A stretch of DNA of 39,852 nt. It comes from Welwitschia mirabilis. Taxonomy: Eukaryota > Gnetophyta > Gnetopsida > Welwitschiales. Numbering within the stretch: the stretch's first letter is position 1; each line of letters opens with the position of its first letter. The notes below the pieces were generated by a model. That model was given only the letters and a program-made list of their open reading frames with translations, searched no databases and was not told where the DNA came from. Positions 29,985 to 39,852 of the stretch are shown one piece after another. The DNA is taken from assembly GCA_051453625.1 (NCBI GenBank), contig JBOZIK010000001.1, positions 148,228,299 to 148,268,150 on the forward strand, read 5' to 3'. Both the position numbers and the translations under genes were made by a program.

Positions 29985-31027
29985 ATCCATGGATCCTCTA
30001 TAAGAATCTAATCTTTCTAGTTTTTCATCTATTTCTTCTTGGTTTTTAGATATCTATTTTTATTTCTCCATTTTTTTTCATCTTTTCCCACAAGTTTCCA
30101 ATGCAAGTCATTTGAGATTTAAGGATTTCCTCTAGAAAAGTATCATTTGGAGTAGTAGATAAAAATCTATGAGTGGTAGAAGGGGGAGCAAAAAAAGGTT
30201 GAGAATAAGAGATATGAGAAGATCCATCAACAGGATCTTTCCTCTTTCCTCTTATGGTGGGTGGATAGTATGAAGAAGAAGGAATATGGAAAGAAGAAGG
30301 AATTATTTGCTCTTCTTCTTGAATTTCTTAGAGACCCTCTAGAATCCAATCCTAATTTTTTAACTTACCAAGTTTAGTAATATCTCTATAGGTAACGATT
30401 TTAAATTTAGTTTCATCCCATTGCTCAAAGTCTACAATATGAACTAAGGCATTAAAAGTCTAAAACTAAGGAAGGAAGAGGAAGATTATCTTGAAGACCA
30501 TATTGTTGGATGTAGTATTAAAGAGGCATTTAGTAATATTACAAGGCTTGCTATCTTGGATAATTCTAACCATATTAAGATAACTACTATAGGCATCAAT
30601 TACATGAGAGATGGATAAAACATATTAAATAATAAACTTAAAGAGTGCAAGTTGGTTTTTGTATAGATATTTGCAAAGGTAAGGGTCCTTTTTCATTAGG
30701 TGTCTATTAACCATAAGTGTGCATGACAATAGTTAACAAATTTGGTAATAATATAAAGTAAATTTTCAATATTCTCTACTCTTAATAAGGCTTCTACATC
30801 TTCAAAGAAATAACAAAGAAAGTGTGTCGAATAGAGGATTAATTTACCAAAGGTCATCTTTATCAATTGTTGCATTCTTATAAAACTCAAAAATAGCCTA
30901 TGAAAAGTAAAAGGTATCAATTTCTTAAGGAATTAATTAAATCTTATTAAGGTACAAGGATGCAAATAAGATAGGGAATAATGTAAATTTGCCTTCTCCA
31001 AAAAAGGGCTCTTCCACTCATTGTGGC
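29985..31027 (-). pseudogene. E4 long relic ORF near the 3' end, unknown product
   Basis: On the minus strand about 31027-30700 is open in one frame (EWKSPFLEKANLHYSLSYLH at the start, then FGKLILYSTHFLCYFFEDV). After a frameshift near 30695 another frame is readable to about 30040 with stops mainly at expected Gln sites. The second half includes MVRIIQDSKPCNITKCLF, FEQWDETKFKIVTYRDI and a Pro/Ser-rich tail with SYYPPTIRGKRKD. Combined length would be about 330 residues. I do not recognise a domain with certainty. Position, size and the Ser/Pro/Lys tail resemble the accessory or env-position ORFs of Athila-type elements. The ORF seen at 30696-30920 is only its first half. Confidence 0.5.
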
Positions 31028-31029
31028 TT

Positions 31030-32445
31030 AAAAGGATAGAATAGAAGAAAGAAAGATAAATGAAAAATGAAAGAAAAATAAAATGTAAGTCAAGAAGGAA
31101 AAAAATAAAGTGGAAGAATAATAGTCAGACTTATGAAATGAAAAAAATCTTACCAATGATTTAAAAAGCAAGATGATAGCTAGATAGCACTATAAGAGAA
31201 AATCAAATGCACAAAAAGGAAGAAAGATAGAAGCACTAGTGAGGTTAAATAGTAGCACTAGTTTAACTCTAAAATATAGCTTAAGTAAACTAGAATAGGG
31301 TTGTAGCATCATTGTGGTCATAAGTAAAACAAGTACTTAGTATGGTTAAGTTGGAAATCGTAGGGTTTTATAGAAAGTGGGTGAAATGAGGGCCATTAGA
31401 TATCTGGATATCACCAACAATTAAGGTTGATTTTTCCTTAGATCTAGACATTGATAGATGGATAAAATCATAGAAAATATAATGTATTTACTAGTGTGGT
31501 TTTTATTTAAGAAAAATTTTAAATGATTATGGCTTAAAATGCACCATAAAAGTGAGTAAAAATGTGATGGAATAAATGAATGAAATTCAAAACCCTACAA
31601 TGCATCCTATGAATAAATGAGACAAGATGAAAATACAAGATAGTGGTCTTTATTTATTTATCTAATTTGGGTGGATCCTTTACCAATACAAATAAAACTA
31701 TAATGTAGTAAGTTCTTGAAAAATCATAACTAATCAAAGAGTAACAAATTCAATTATTAAAACAAGCAAATATAAGATTTTCCTAGTTCCATCTTAATTT
31801 CATTCCTTCCCTCATTTTTTCATGGGCATCTAAGCATTTGATCACATTGAGCATTTAGTGTTATGATATCTTTTTATAGTAGATTTAGCATGTTTTATAA
31901 AAATAATTCAATGCTACATTACTAGGAAGAATCTATAGCCCTAATGTAGATGAATGTATTAGGAATGAATTGTTAGAGCTGCATTGTCAATAGGTTTTCA
32001 TAGTCCTAATGTAGTTAACTAAATGCAATAAAAAAGATAAAAAAATATGTGCTAAAGATCTTTAATATTTTTCTTGATATTTCTTGCTCTTATTATTTTC
32101 TTCTTTTACATTCAAAGCACATGAAATGGGTCGTTGGATCATTAGCCTAATAGAAAAAGTAATCTCATTCCCATAAATGCCTTGAAATAAATAATCATAA
32201 AAAAAGAGAATAAAATCCACCTTTTTTCTTGACTTCCAAATTCTAGACTTATAAATTCATGCAAATCTTAATAAATAACTCAAGCTTTCAAAGGAAAAGC
32301 TAATGGAAAAGAAAAAACTCATAAAACATTAACTAAACCTTGAAAAGATCAAGGGCCTCTTTATTCATTATTTAAAGAAAAGACCATTAACTAGTATTAG
32401 TGAGTCTCATGAACTCATAAGATGATGGAAGAAATGAATGAAACA
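31030..32445. other. E4 spacer, no gene seen
   Basis: Non-coding between two relic ORFs. A purine-rich plus-strand stretch (about 31040-31140) lies just upstream of the minus-strand ORF start, giving a pyrimidine tract in the sense direction. No RT, RNase H or integrase motif was found on either strand. Confidence 0.5.
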
Positions 32446-33120
32446 TCAGTAAAGAGGAATTATATGAAATGACTTAGATGCATGTAAGTGGCTAAAATGT
32501 AGATGAGGTGGATGGTAATGATTAAGATTTTCTATGAAGAGAGCATCCTTGAACACATGATGTTTTTCCATAATTTGATCCAAGCTTCCCAAGGCTATAG
32601 TTGATAAACTCAATTCAATCTCATTTGATAACATCAAGTTAGGTTTACAAGGCTAATGTGCACTCAAGAATAAAGGTAAAAAGGGATCAAGAATAAAATA
32701 ATAGGGTGATTTTTCAATTGATGAATTAAACCTATTATTATAAAAAGAATTCACACATTAATTAAGAAATTCAAAACATATATAAGGAGAACACTCCTTA
32801 AGGTTTAAAGATTTTAAGTCATGAGAGGATCATCCTTTTTTTCCTTTCCTAATTAATAATTCTTGTAAAAAAATTTTCTTTGATGAAGGCATAAATAAAA
32901 ATATCAATGAATTAAAAGAGTTATCATCAAAGCCAAATTTTAGATTTTCAAGAAGTAAGTTCATATCATAAGAAGAATTATTATCATGTGAATCAAAATC
33001 CAAAGAAGATAAAAGTGAAAGAACATTTTACTCATAGGTAGAAGGACCAATATCATCAAGAATTTCAATAAACTCCACTCCTTTCAAATAATCAAGTTGC
33101 TTTCTAGTATTAAAAATATT
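32446..33120 (-). pseudogene. E4 middle relic ORF, unknown product
   Basis: One minus-strand frame is readable for about 220 codons from NIFNTRKQLDYLKGVEF at about 33120 down to the stop at 32446-32448, with a handful of stops (after GPSTYE, RKGKKG, FEFLN and LSAH). The middle is acidic and Asn/Ser-rich (LDFDSHDNNSSYDMNLLLEN). The end is His-rich (HYHPPHLHFSHLHASKSFH). It follows the protease relic directly, where gypsy elements normally have RT, but it has no RT motif. Not recognised. It may be the linker or tail of a Gag-protease polyprotein. Confidence 0.45.
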
Positions 33121-33640
33121 GAATTTAACAATCATGTTTCAAAGGAAGTGTTCAAAAAATGATTTCTATAATTGATAAAAGAATTATAAGTAGTAAGAAA
33201 AGGTCTCTAAAGATAATAGAAATGGTATGGCTTTTAGTCCTTTTCATCTCCATGGATATAAATTCTATTGAAGAGTAGAAATTTTGTACTTAAATAATCA
33301 CATCTTCAATTATCCCTTATGGTGCCATTAAGGAATTACTATCAAATTATAATTAAAGTTTGATATTCTTGATATCATTTAAATCAAGTTCTTTGTAGAT
33401 ACTATAAAGTAAAAAATTAACTTTATCTCCAAGATCTAACAAGGCTTAATGGAAGTGTGTGTTACCAATAGTGATGAATATTGTAGGGCATTCTAGGACT
33501 TTACATTTTTTAAATATTTGATATTGAGTTATAAAATTAATTTATTGAGAAATGAGGACTGTATTATTTACACTCATATGTCCTTTAATAGTGCAAAGAT
33601 CTTTCAAAAATGTGGCATAAGAAGGAACTTGATTAATGGC
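33121..33640 (-). pseudogene. pol (protease): E4 aspartic protease relic
   Basis: Minus-strand retropepsin of the plant gypsy type: LKDLCTIKG at about 33600, then CPTIFITIGNTHFH, then ALLDLGDKVNFLLYSIYKEL with the catalytic Asp-Leu-Gly kept (Asp codon is the complement of 33434-33436), then GIIEDVII and VQNFYSSIEFI. The LGRPF-type segment that follows in relatives is poor (FRDLFLLL). Stops at Gln-type sites break the frame. The related protease of E2 has lost its Asp, so the two elements decayed differently. Confidence 0.85.
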
Positions 33641-34149
33641 TTCTAAAAGAGGGATGTTGATTTTTTCTTTAATTCCTTAGAAATTTCTAATACTTCCTCT
33701 TCTTTCTTAATGAAGTAATTATTTATAAGCATTTAGGAAAGGGTATGTGTTCCTTGTAAGTTGGGATAACTTTCTTATCTTCATATTTATCCTCTATAGT
33801 TTCCTTATCTTTAGGCTCATGTTTCTATACTGCTTCTTCTTATGATTGTTTCTCTTAATTTTTATATTTATTTTCTTTTCAATTATGAAATGTATGATTT
33901 TCTTGATTTTTTATCAAGTTACAACAATTAGGGTTAGGCTAATGATTAGCTAGGATCTTTTACTTCTTACACTAGTTAAGTGATGTAAGGATATTAATGG
34001 GTTAACATAATTGCTACATTTCTTATTCTAACTTTTGTAATATGGAAGAGATTTATTGGTTGAATTATTATTATAAAGTTTTGATATGATATTACTTCTA
34101 TGAACTCTTGAAGTGTGGTTTCTAAAGGTTTGGAAGTTAGAGGAGGACT

Positions 34150-34920
34150 TAAAGTCTTAGGTTGACTAGTTGAGGCTTGGATAGAATTATCTCACTTTCA
34201 TGAAAAGTTATTATAAGTATTGAAGTAGGGATTGTTGGCTCTTTGGTGATGGCATTATTATCCTATAGAATTAAATTATTCATTTAATTCTCTTGGAAAA
34301 ACAAGAATAGATGGAAAATATAAGGTTTTGATAATATTTACTTAACAAATATCATTAAAAAAAGTTGAGTTTATGTGCTTAGAATTGGTACAAAAAGTTT
34401 CTATTTTCTTAAAATGTTCATCTAAATTTTGGTTAATCTTAGTATTGTCAGGTACTTTAAAAATACTAGTATACCTAATAGGTTTTTATAATCTTATTGA
34501 TTGATTATGTTTCTCCTAATTCTTAAACTACTAGATATGATCTCAAGTTAGTCCCAAGATTTACCATTCTCAAGATTTGAAAAATGTCCCTCGATATTAT
34601 GTGTATTTAGGAAGTAGATCCTTGAATCTCTCTCAGATGTAAGAAAGTATTTCATTATCCTTTTATTAAAAACTTATAATTTTCCTTCTAATGGCATTGG
34701 TTTTATAACTAGGAAAAAAACATTTCCTAATGAATGCTTGGTTGAGTGTAGTCCATGTGATGATAGAAGTAGGTTTCAATGTGTAAAGCCAAGATTTTAC
34801 TTTCTCTTTGAGAGAAAAAGGAAATAAGGTTAATATAAATGCATTAGATGTGTCTAGATTAAGGAACTATGAGAGGAACACACTCACTCTTTGAGATGTA
34901 TATAGGAGTCTTTTGACTCT
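34150..34920 (-). pseudogene. gag: E4 gag relic
   Basis: Minus-strand reading gives NAFILTLFPFSLKEKVKSWL (about 34840-34780), TWTTLNQAFIRKCFFPSYKT (about 34760-34700) and, after two TAA at Gln-type codons, KDNEILSYI then ERFKDLLPKY (about 34660-34600), with TGA where Trp is expected before ERF. These are the conserved capsid blocks of Athila-like gypsy gag: L-F-P-x-SL-x-x-A-x-x-WL, then F-x-x-K-x-FP, then E-x-x-WERF. The C-terminal part below about 34500 is too decayed to follow. Confidence 0.85.
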
Positions 34921-36085
34921 AAACTATGAAAGTATAGAATAAGTTAAAGTAAATCTAGTTTAAAGTCTATTCTTTAGGAATTTAGAGGTTGAATAATATA
35001 AGAATATGTACCTAAATATTTAGTTTGAAGATAATGTTTCAAGGTAAATCTAGATTAATTTGAGTAAGGATTACTTCTAGAGCCAATATGGCTTTGTTAA
35101 TGTATCTTTGGTGACTAGTCTCTATGGTTTTTATTCATGTTAGATTCAATAGGGAGTTGATGAAATCTACCATTAGAGGTTCATTTCCACTTCATAAAAT
35201 GTATGAAAATAGTAAAAATTGATTATATTTTGAAAAGCATATAGTATATGAGAATATTCAAGATGTCATAAAAGTGAATCTCATCACAGGAAAATATGGT
35301 TTAATGTAAAAAGCTAGTGGTACGAGTTAGTGAGGGTGGTGGCAATTGTAAGATGATTTAAAATTATTTTATAAAAATTAACAATCAAGTTTTCAGAAAA
35401 TTTAATAGTATGAAATATTGGGTTAGTTCAACTGACTAATAGAAAAATACCAAATATAGATTACAAGAAGAAATGATACAAAGATGAAAATACAATGTAA
35501 TATAATGTAAAAAATAAAAATTATTGAAATGAAAGTTTCATAAACTAAAATACTTACCTGAGCTTTTCTTATTTAAAATAATCTTAAAGTACTTATTGAG
35601 GAAGTCATTTATGATAGAGAAGGGAACAGAGGACAGAAAGGATGATAGGAAGAAAGATGAATAACGTTTGATACACAAGATCATCCCCTATAATCTTCAA
35701 GTACTTTCCTGAGGTTTTCCCCCTTTTCTTGAAATCTTTACTTCAAACCTATACAAGATTATCAACTATAAGAAAATTTAATATACTAAGCAAATAACAT
35801 TTTGCAAGAAAAGAAAGAAAAGGAATAAAGAAAAAAAATAAAAGAAAAGAAAAAAAAATGAATAAAAAGATAAGAAAGGAAAAGAAAACATCAAATCAAG
35901 TTTTATAGATCAAGTGACCAAAACCAATACACTAGTGATAAAAAGAAAAAAGAAAAAGACATTTAAAAAAGACTAATATAAAGCAAAATAAAAAAAGAAA
36001 AACTAAACACTAAAAAAAAAGTTAAAAAGGGCATAGAAACGTAAATTCTATGCATGTTATACTATAACCACTGTGTCACTATCCA
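34921..36085 (-). other. E4 5' leader
   Basis: Non-coding between the E4 5' LTR and gag. It includes the long purine-rich plus-strand tract at 35808-36030. TGACACAGTGGTTATAG on the minus strand (about 36079-36063) lies where a primer-binding site would be if the LTR ends at 36086; it partly matches the tRNA-Asp-type site TGGCGCCGTTGCCGGGG allowing transitions. Weak evidence. Confidence 0.4.
35808..36030. repeat. Low-complexity A/G-rich tract
   Basis: About 220 bp almost entirely of A and G on the plus strand in its first 90 bp, with GAAAA/AAGAAA repeats. In the sense (minus) orientation of E4 it is a pyrimidine-rich leader. Confidence 0.7.
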
Positions 36086-37360
36086 TGATAATGGTTCTAA
36101 AAAGCTATTCATGGTGAAATTTAGCTATACTTATATCTCTCGTTAAAATATGATAATCAATTAAATTACCTTAGGGATACAAATCTTTTGTGAATAAACC
36201 CAACTTTTATCAAAAGTACTAAGACTTCTGTTTGTACTACAGTCCTAATCTCATTCTTCCTCAGAGATACATAATGAAAGCTATTAATAAAACAAGTATA
36301 AAAAATAAAAAGTAATAGATAGTGAAATGATATCTAAAGAACTAGAAATGAGACATATTATGTAAATTAATATAATAACTTTAAGAAAAAGCATAAGTAC
36401 TTATAGTGAAAACATATAAATTTACTTTCAACTGACTGACAATGATATAATCCATTATGACCAAGAGTATTTCATTAGTCTAAGCTTAACACAATGGCAT
36501 AATCTCATCCATTATAAACATGACGATGATATAACCAAGCCACCTAGCCTTCATAGCTAGAATAAAGTAATCATGAAAAGTAGGGGTCTTTTAAGGTTTA
36601 TCAAATAAACATTCAGGTTATGCAAGCTAGCATGTAAAGAAAAATCACCAAATTAAATCTTAAAATAAAAGACGACTTAACCAATCCTAAGTATAATAAG
36701 TATGACATTTCCAACTTGATATCAAAGTAGTTTATTAACAGAATAAGTAAAGCATATAATTAGAAAATGTACCCATGCTAAACCAAGAAGCATAATGGTA
36801 GTTTAGTAGCTAGTTAATCCCTATGGTAGGCTTAGAAATAAACTCATAACTAAATCTTCAATCTCCTTAAAATATTATAATAGAAGCTACTCCCTTTAAA
36901 TGAAGCAAGGAAGGGTATATATAGGCTTAGATTAGGATTTTCAATTAGGTTTTCTAAGGTGTAATGTACTTATTCTAAAGAATGCCAAGAAGTACATAAA
37001 AAAATGATTTAGTCATAGGCTAAATTAAGGGATTCTTCTTAGAAAATATTTCTTATATATCTTCTCTTTCCAAAAATTATGGGAATGAACTGCATGCATT
37101 AAGAGGACTCATAAATGTAAGTATGATATTGATTTGCTCCAAGAAACTAGCACCTTTATGCCTGTGATAGCTTAATCTTTTGTCATGATGCTCCTCATCT
37201 CGCATTTAACCTACAAACTAGTAGTGTTTAGGCATTTTAGTAGTAAAACAAGAGTTTCATACTCTTAAGTAAAAGAAATGCATAAAACTGCCATGGTGAT
37301 TAATTAAACTTGCTAAAAATGTATTAATTCATTAATAGAAACATTAAGTCTTAAGCATTA
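36086..37360 (-). repeat. E4 5' LTR
   Basis: The core 36590-37360 aligns with 28265-29066. The minus-strand start is TGATAATGC (37360); the plus-strand TGATAATGG at 36086 would give the matching CATTATCA end, a perfect inverted terminal motif. A minus-strand TATATATACCC lies at about 36913-36923. At 36437-36560 short units of the type ATGATATAA(T/C)C with CATTATxA repeat three times; they are missing or shortened in the left LTR. Confidence 0.6.
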
Positions 37361-38460
37361 TCAGTAATCCATTTAGCATATTAATAGATTGTGTTGCTTA
37401 ACTGGTTGTTTCTTGAGTTTACCATTTTAGTATGTCATTAAAACACACTTTAATATGATAGTCAGTTAGTAATTGCTATGATAGAAAATCTAGTTTTGCA
37501 TGTATGAATAAATCACATTGACATTTGGAATTATTTCCTTCATGCAAAAGTGGAGGACGGCTTGATTTTAATATAGATTCAACTTATCATTGTGCTATTA
37601 GGAATAGCACATTCCAACTTATCTTTTCCTTGCAAATCCAAAAGGGCAAGTTTTTCCTTAGGAGTTTACATTATGATGAAAACAAAAAATGGTACCATTA
37701 ATGCATCTAGGAAAAACTTGGCTTCAAGTTTAGAAATAAGTCTATGTGATTAAACTGCCATTAAAATCCACAATTACATTGATCATTACAAATTTGGAAA
37801 TTGACAATTAATTTTTATTGTATTCTAAACATCCATTGACCATATTGATATTTGCATCCACTACACATAAACATAAATCATTACTCAACATACGTTATAT
37901 CTTTTTCCTATCAATTTCAATTTATATTCATTTAAAACTACCCACCAAACCCATTACCCAAATATAACCTTTGTTTTTAAGTCAAGTGAGTAGGGATGAC
38001 ACTTTTATAATTGTATTCATTAATAAATGAGTAGCCAACCTAAATTCCTTGTCTTATACATTGATCCAATTAACATTGTTACTTCTCTTAGCAATATAAT
38101 CTCTTTCAATTGGTCATCATTGTGCTATGCTAATTGTACAACAAGTTTTACATATTAACTAAACACAGAAACAGTCTTGGAAAATAAAATAGTGATGCAA
38201 GCAAGGTCAAGAGACTTACAAGTACATTGTTAAATAACTGCAAGTAACAGAAATAGAAAACATCCAGATGTATTTGGCTTAATGTCACATAAACTAATGT
38301 TTCTTAGAGGACCATTTGCATGGTAATCAACCCTTACGTTTGGAGCAAAGTAGCAATAGCTTTTATAAGATTTACATTGGCTTAACTACATATAAATGGT
38401 GGTCGACTTATGCAAATAAAAATTATTTTAAGAAAGCCCATTTCATGATATTTAATATAT
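37361..38460. other. Region right of E4, no gene seen
   Basis: AT-rich, with stops in all frames. A perfect hairpin, GTGCTATT/AATAGCAC with a 3-base loop, lies at 37592-37610. No LTR or coding relic recognised. Confidence 0.45.
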
Positions 38461-38763
38461 TTGAGACAACTAGTTTCAGCGCCATTCAAGCCATTTTCAT
38501 TATTGAAGGAGCTGATGACACATACGGCATGCTGATTTGTATAGTGCCTCTTTAGTTGATACCAATATGTCTCCTATAAAGGCTAAATTCAGTATGCGGA
38601 TGATTTTGCCAAGCATATTTTTTTTGCAGATGCAAAGAGCATTGTTCTTCCTTTTATTTCCCAGTGTTCTTCTGACGATTTTGACTTTCAGAGGTTGAGT
38701 GCATCAAACCCAGAAATGCTGGCTGGAAACTTCACTGTCTACAAAAGGGCATCTAGTACAATG

Positions 38764-38983
38764 ATCAAATGCCAAGCAACAACATAATAGGAGGTGATGA
38801 TGCGTTCAACACTTCTTTAGTGAGACCAGAGTAGTAAACAATGTTCAATAGGTCATTTTCATAGATTTGGATTGGTTTTTCTTTTACTGGAATGCCTCTT
38901 AGTTAAAAGAAGGGATGTTGCAAAGCCAAACATTTCCTGCCTACTTTTGAATTTGTCTTTATTCAATAATTCCCAAACAAAAT
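38764..38983 (-). pseudogene. Possible host-gene exon fragment, unknown product
   Basis: On the minus strand TATTTTTGCAG (plus 38984-38994) looks like a 3' splice site. The bases after it read FVWELLNKDKF, then KSRQEMFGFATSLLL. Near 38895 the reading moves one frame to RGIPVKEKPIQIYENDLL, then NIVYYSGLTKEVLNASSPPI, up to TGA at 38764. The codon mix is normal and CpG is present, unlike the retroelements. I do not recognise the protein. The plus strand is also open at about 38594-38790 (SIVLPFISQCSSDDFDFQRL), so the strand is not certain. The frameshift suggests a pseudogene or a misread exon border. Confidence 0.35.
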
Positions 38984-39470
38984 CTGCAAAAATATCCATT
39001 ATCTTTTAATTAGGATAAAGAAAATTTTAGGTCCATCAATGTTAGAATAGTTTTGCCTGCAAATATTAGAATGTGTTCTCTAGATATAATGCATATTGAA
39101 AAACGTCCAATGTATAAAATGTATGTACAAGATGTTGACTAGTAAATGAGCAAACTAGAAATAGAAGAAGCAAAAATTTCAGGCCTCATTCTAGACAATT
39201 TTAGCTTTAAAGATAAAGGTATCATTTTACAAGCATGATCTACTCTGCAATATTTTTATCTATGCATATTTTTATAACTTCCTTTACAACCTCCTTTTTA
39301 CTCTCTTTGGATTTTGGATGGCATTAAAAATATTGAATAGGAAATTCTATAATCTATTTATCTGACTTAAAATTATTATAAAATACATTTCAAACAAATA
39401 TCAATTTTGATTTCCTAAATTAAATTGTTTTCTTATTTTCAAGAAATACTTCTTTAGCCACATATATATT

Positions 39471-39760
39471 ATATCGCGTAGGCTATCGGGTCTCAACTGC
39501 ATAACTAGTTCATTTTAAAATCAACACATTGCGACATAAGTGGTAGAAATTGGCTTTTGGACACCGTTTCCAGACTCCGATTCTATATCTTCTGCAAGAA
39601 GTTACCTGTGGTTTTAGAGGCGCCTAAGCATGGAGACAAACTTCTTTCTGAAAGGCGTCTAGAACTGGAAGATACAGAGGCTTTGATGTATTCCCATTTT
39701 AATGTCCCTGAATTCAATGTTGGATTTAATTCTGATTTTTCTATTTTTATTTTCTGTTAA
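39471..39760. other. CpG-rich, exon-like segment
   Basis: Against a CpG-poor background, about 39471-39665 has at least nine CpGs (TATCGCGTAGG, ATCGGG, TTGCGACA, CACCGTTT, CTCCGATT, GAGGCGCC, AAGGCGTC). The plus strand is open at about 39557-39760 (VVLEAPKHGDKLLSERRLEL). The minus strand is open over much the same stretch (NSGTLKWEYIKASVSSSSRR), ending near a possible donor CAGGTAAC. Either could be an exon; neither is recognised. The composition alone suggests a gene border rather than methylated repeat DNA. Confidence 0.4.
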
Positions 39761-39762
39761 TA

Positions 39763-39852
39763 GGAGTCTGTTATTAGTATTAATGGCTATTAATGGAGTC
39801 TGTTATCAGTATTAATGGCTATTAATGGAGTCTGTTATCAATATTAATGGCT
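39763..39852. repeat. 32 bp minisatellite running off the window end
   Basis: GGAGTCTGTTAT(C/T)A starts at 39763, 39795 and 39827, giving almost three units of 32 bp that differ at single bases only. Each unit contains ATTAATGGCTATTAATGG. The array continues past base 39852. Confidence 0.9.

Larger units (their letters stand above)
26974..37360 (-). mobile_element. Minus-strand Ty3/gypsy-derived element E4 without visible RT/integrase
   Basis: Direct repeats 28265-29066 and 36590-37360 are convincing LTR copies. Read on the minus strand they begin TGATAA(C/T). From 5' (right) to 3' (left) the minus strand then shows a pyrimidine-rich leader, a gag relic, a protease relic, an unknown relic ORF and, after a non-coding stretch, another long relic ORF. 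No RT, RNase H or integrase motif was found in the 1.4 kb left between those ORFs, too little to hold them. The outer left border may be TGATAATG at 26974, matching TGATAATG at 36086, but that extension is weak. Probably a non-autonomous Athila-like derivative. Confidence 0.7.

Noticed and set aside
38590-38620. QYADDF reading on the plus strand as a LINE reverse transcriptase YADD motif
   Set aside because: Sequence on either side does not match RT palm or thumb regions, and stops lie close upstream. The four residues alone are chance.

Overview
This window is most likely repeat-rich intergenic DNA of a large plant nuclear genome. It is very AT-rich (by eye around 70% A+T) with few CpG dinucleotides. 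The recognisable genes are all decayed pieces of plant LTR retrotransposons: one Ty1/copia element of Sirevirus type and two Ty3/gypsy elements that resemble the Athila/Tat branch. No bacterial features, CRISPR, rRNA or tRNA genes were seen. The low GC and heavy C-to-T/G-to-A decay would fit a low-GC gymnosperm such as Welwitschia, but the sequence alone does not fix the species.

Layout: (1) 1-410 is a tandem array of about 59 bp units, each built around a sequence like a retroelement primer-binding site for initiator tRNA-Met. (2) 489-24559 is an outer LTR element (E1) with unrecognised relic ORFs. Its 3' LTR is split at about 5918/23938 by a plus-strand Athila-like gypsy element (E2, about 5919-23937). 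The 5' LTR of E2 is itself split at about 6343/14128 by a Sirevirus-like copia element (E3, 6344-14127). The three insertions are nested like dolls, and aligning the LTR halves gives their order: E1 oldest, E3 youngest. (3) 24560-26970 has no recognisable gene and includes a 627-base gap. (4) About 26974/28265-37360 is a third gypsy element (E4) on the minus strand, with gag and protease relics plus two long unknown relics, but no visible reverse transcriptase or integrase. (5) 37361-39852 is single-copy-looking DNA with a local rise in GC and CpG, exon-like open stretches and a 32 bp minisatellite that runs off the window end. This may be the edge of a host gene.

All pol genes are dead. In-frame stops mostly lie where the family has Gln (CAA/CAG) or Trp (TGG), and several catalytic Asp/Glu codons have become Asn/Lys. 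Both patterns are what cytosine deamination on either strand produces. Nothing here looks able to make protein. What remains of interest is cis-acting: the primer-site array, a hairpin-like motif (GTCATCC...GATGAC) scattered through two different elements, palindrome-derived repeats and C7 pairs in the Sirevirus LTR, a multi-polypurine-tract block, and a duplicated TATA region.

The assembly has twelve N-runs. Four of the five runs of exactly 100 N are flanked by the same sequence on both sides, which points to unmerged contig ends. Element and LTR borders are by-eye alignments and may be off by several bases.
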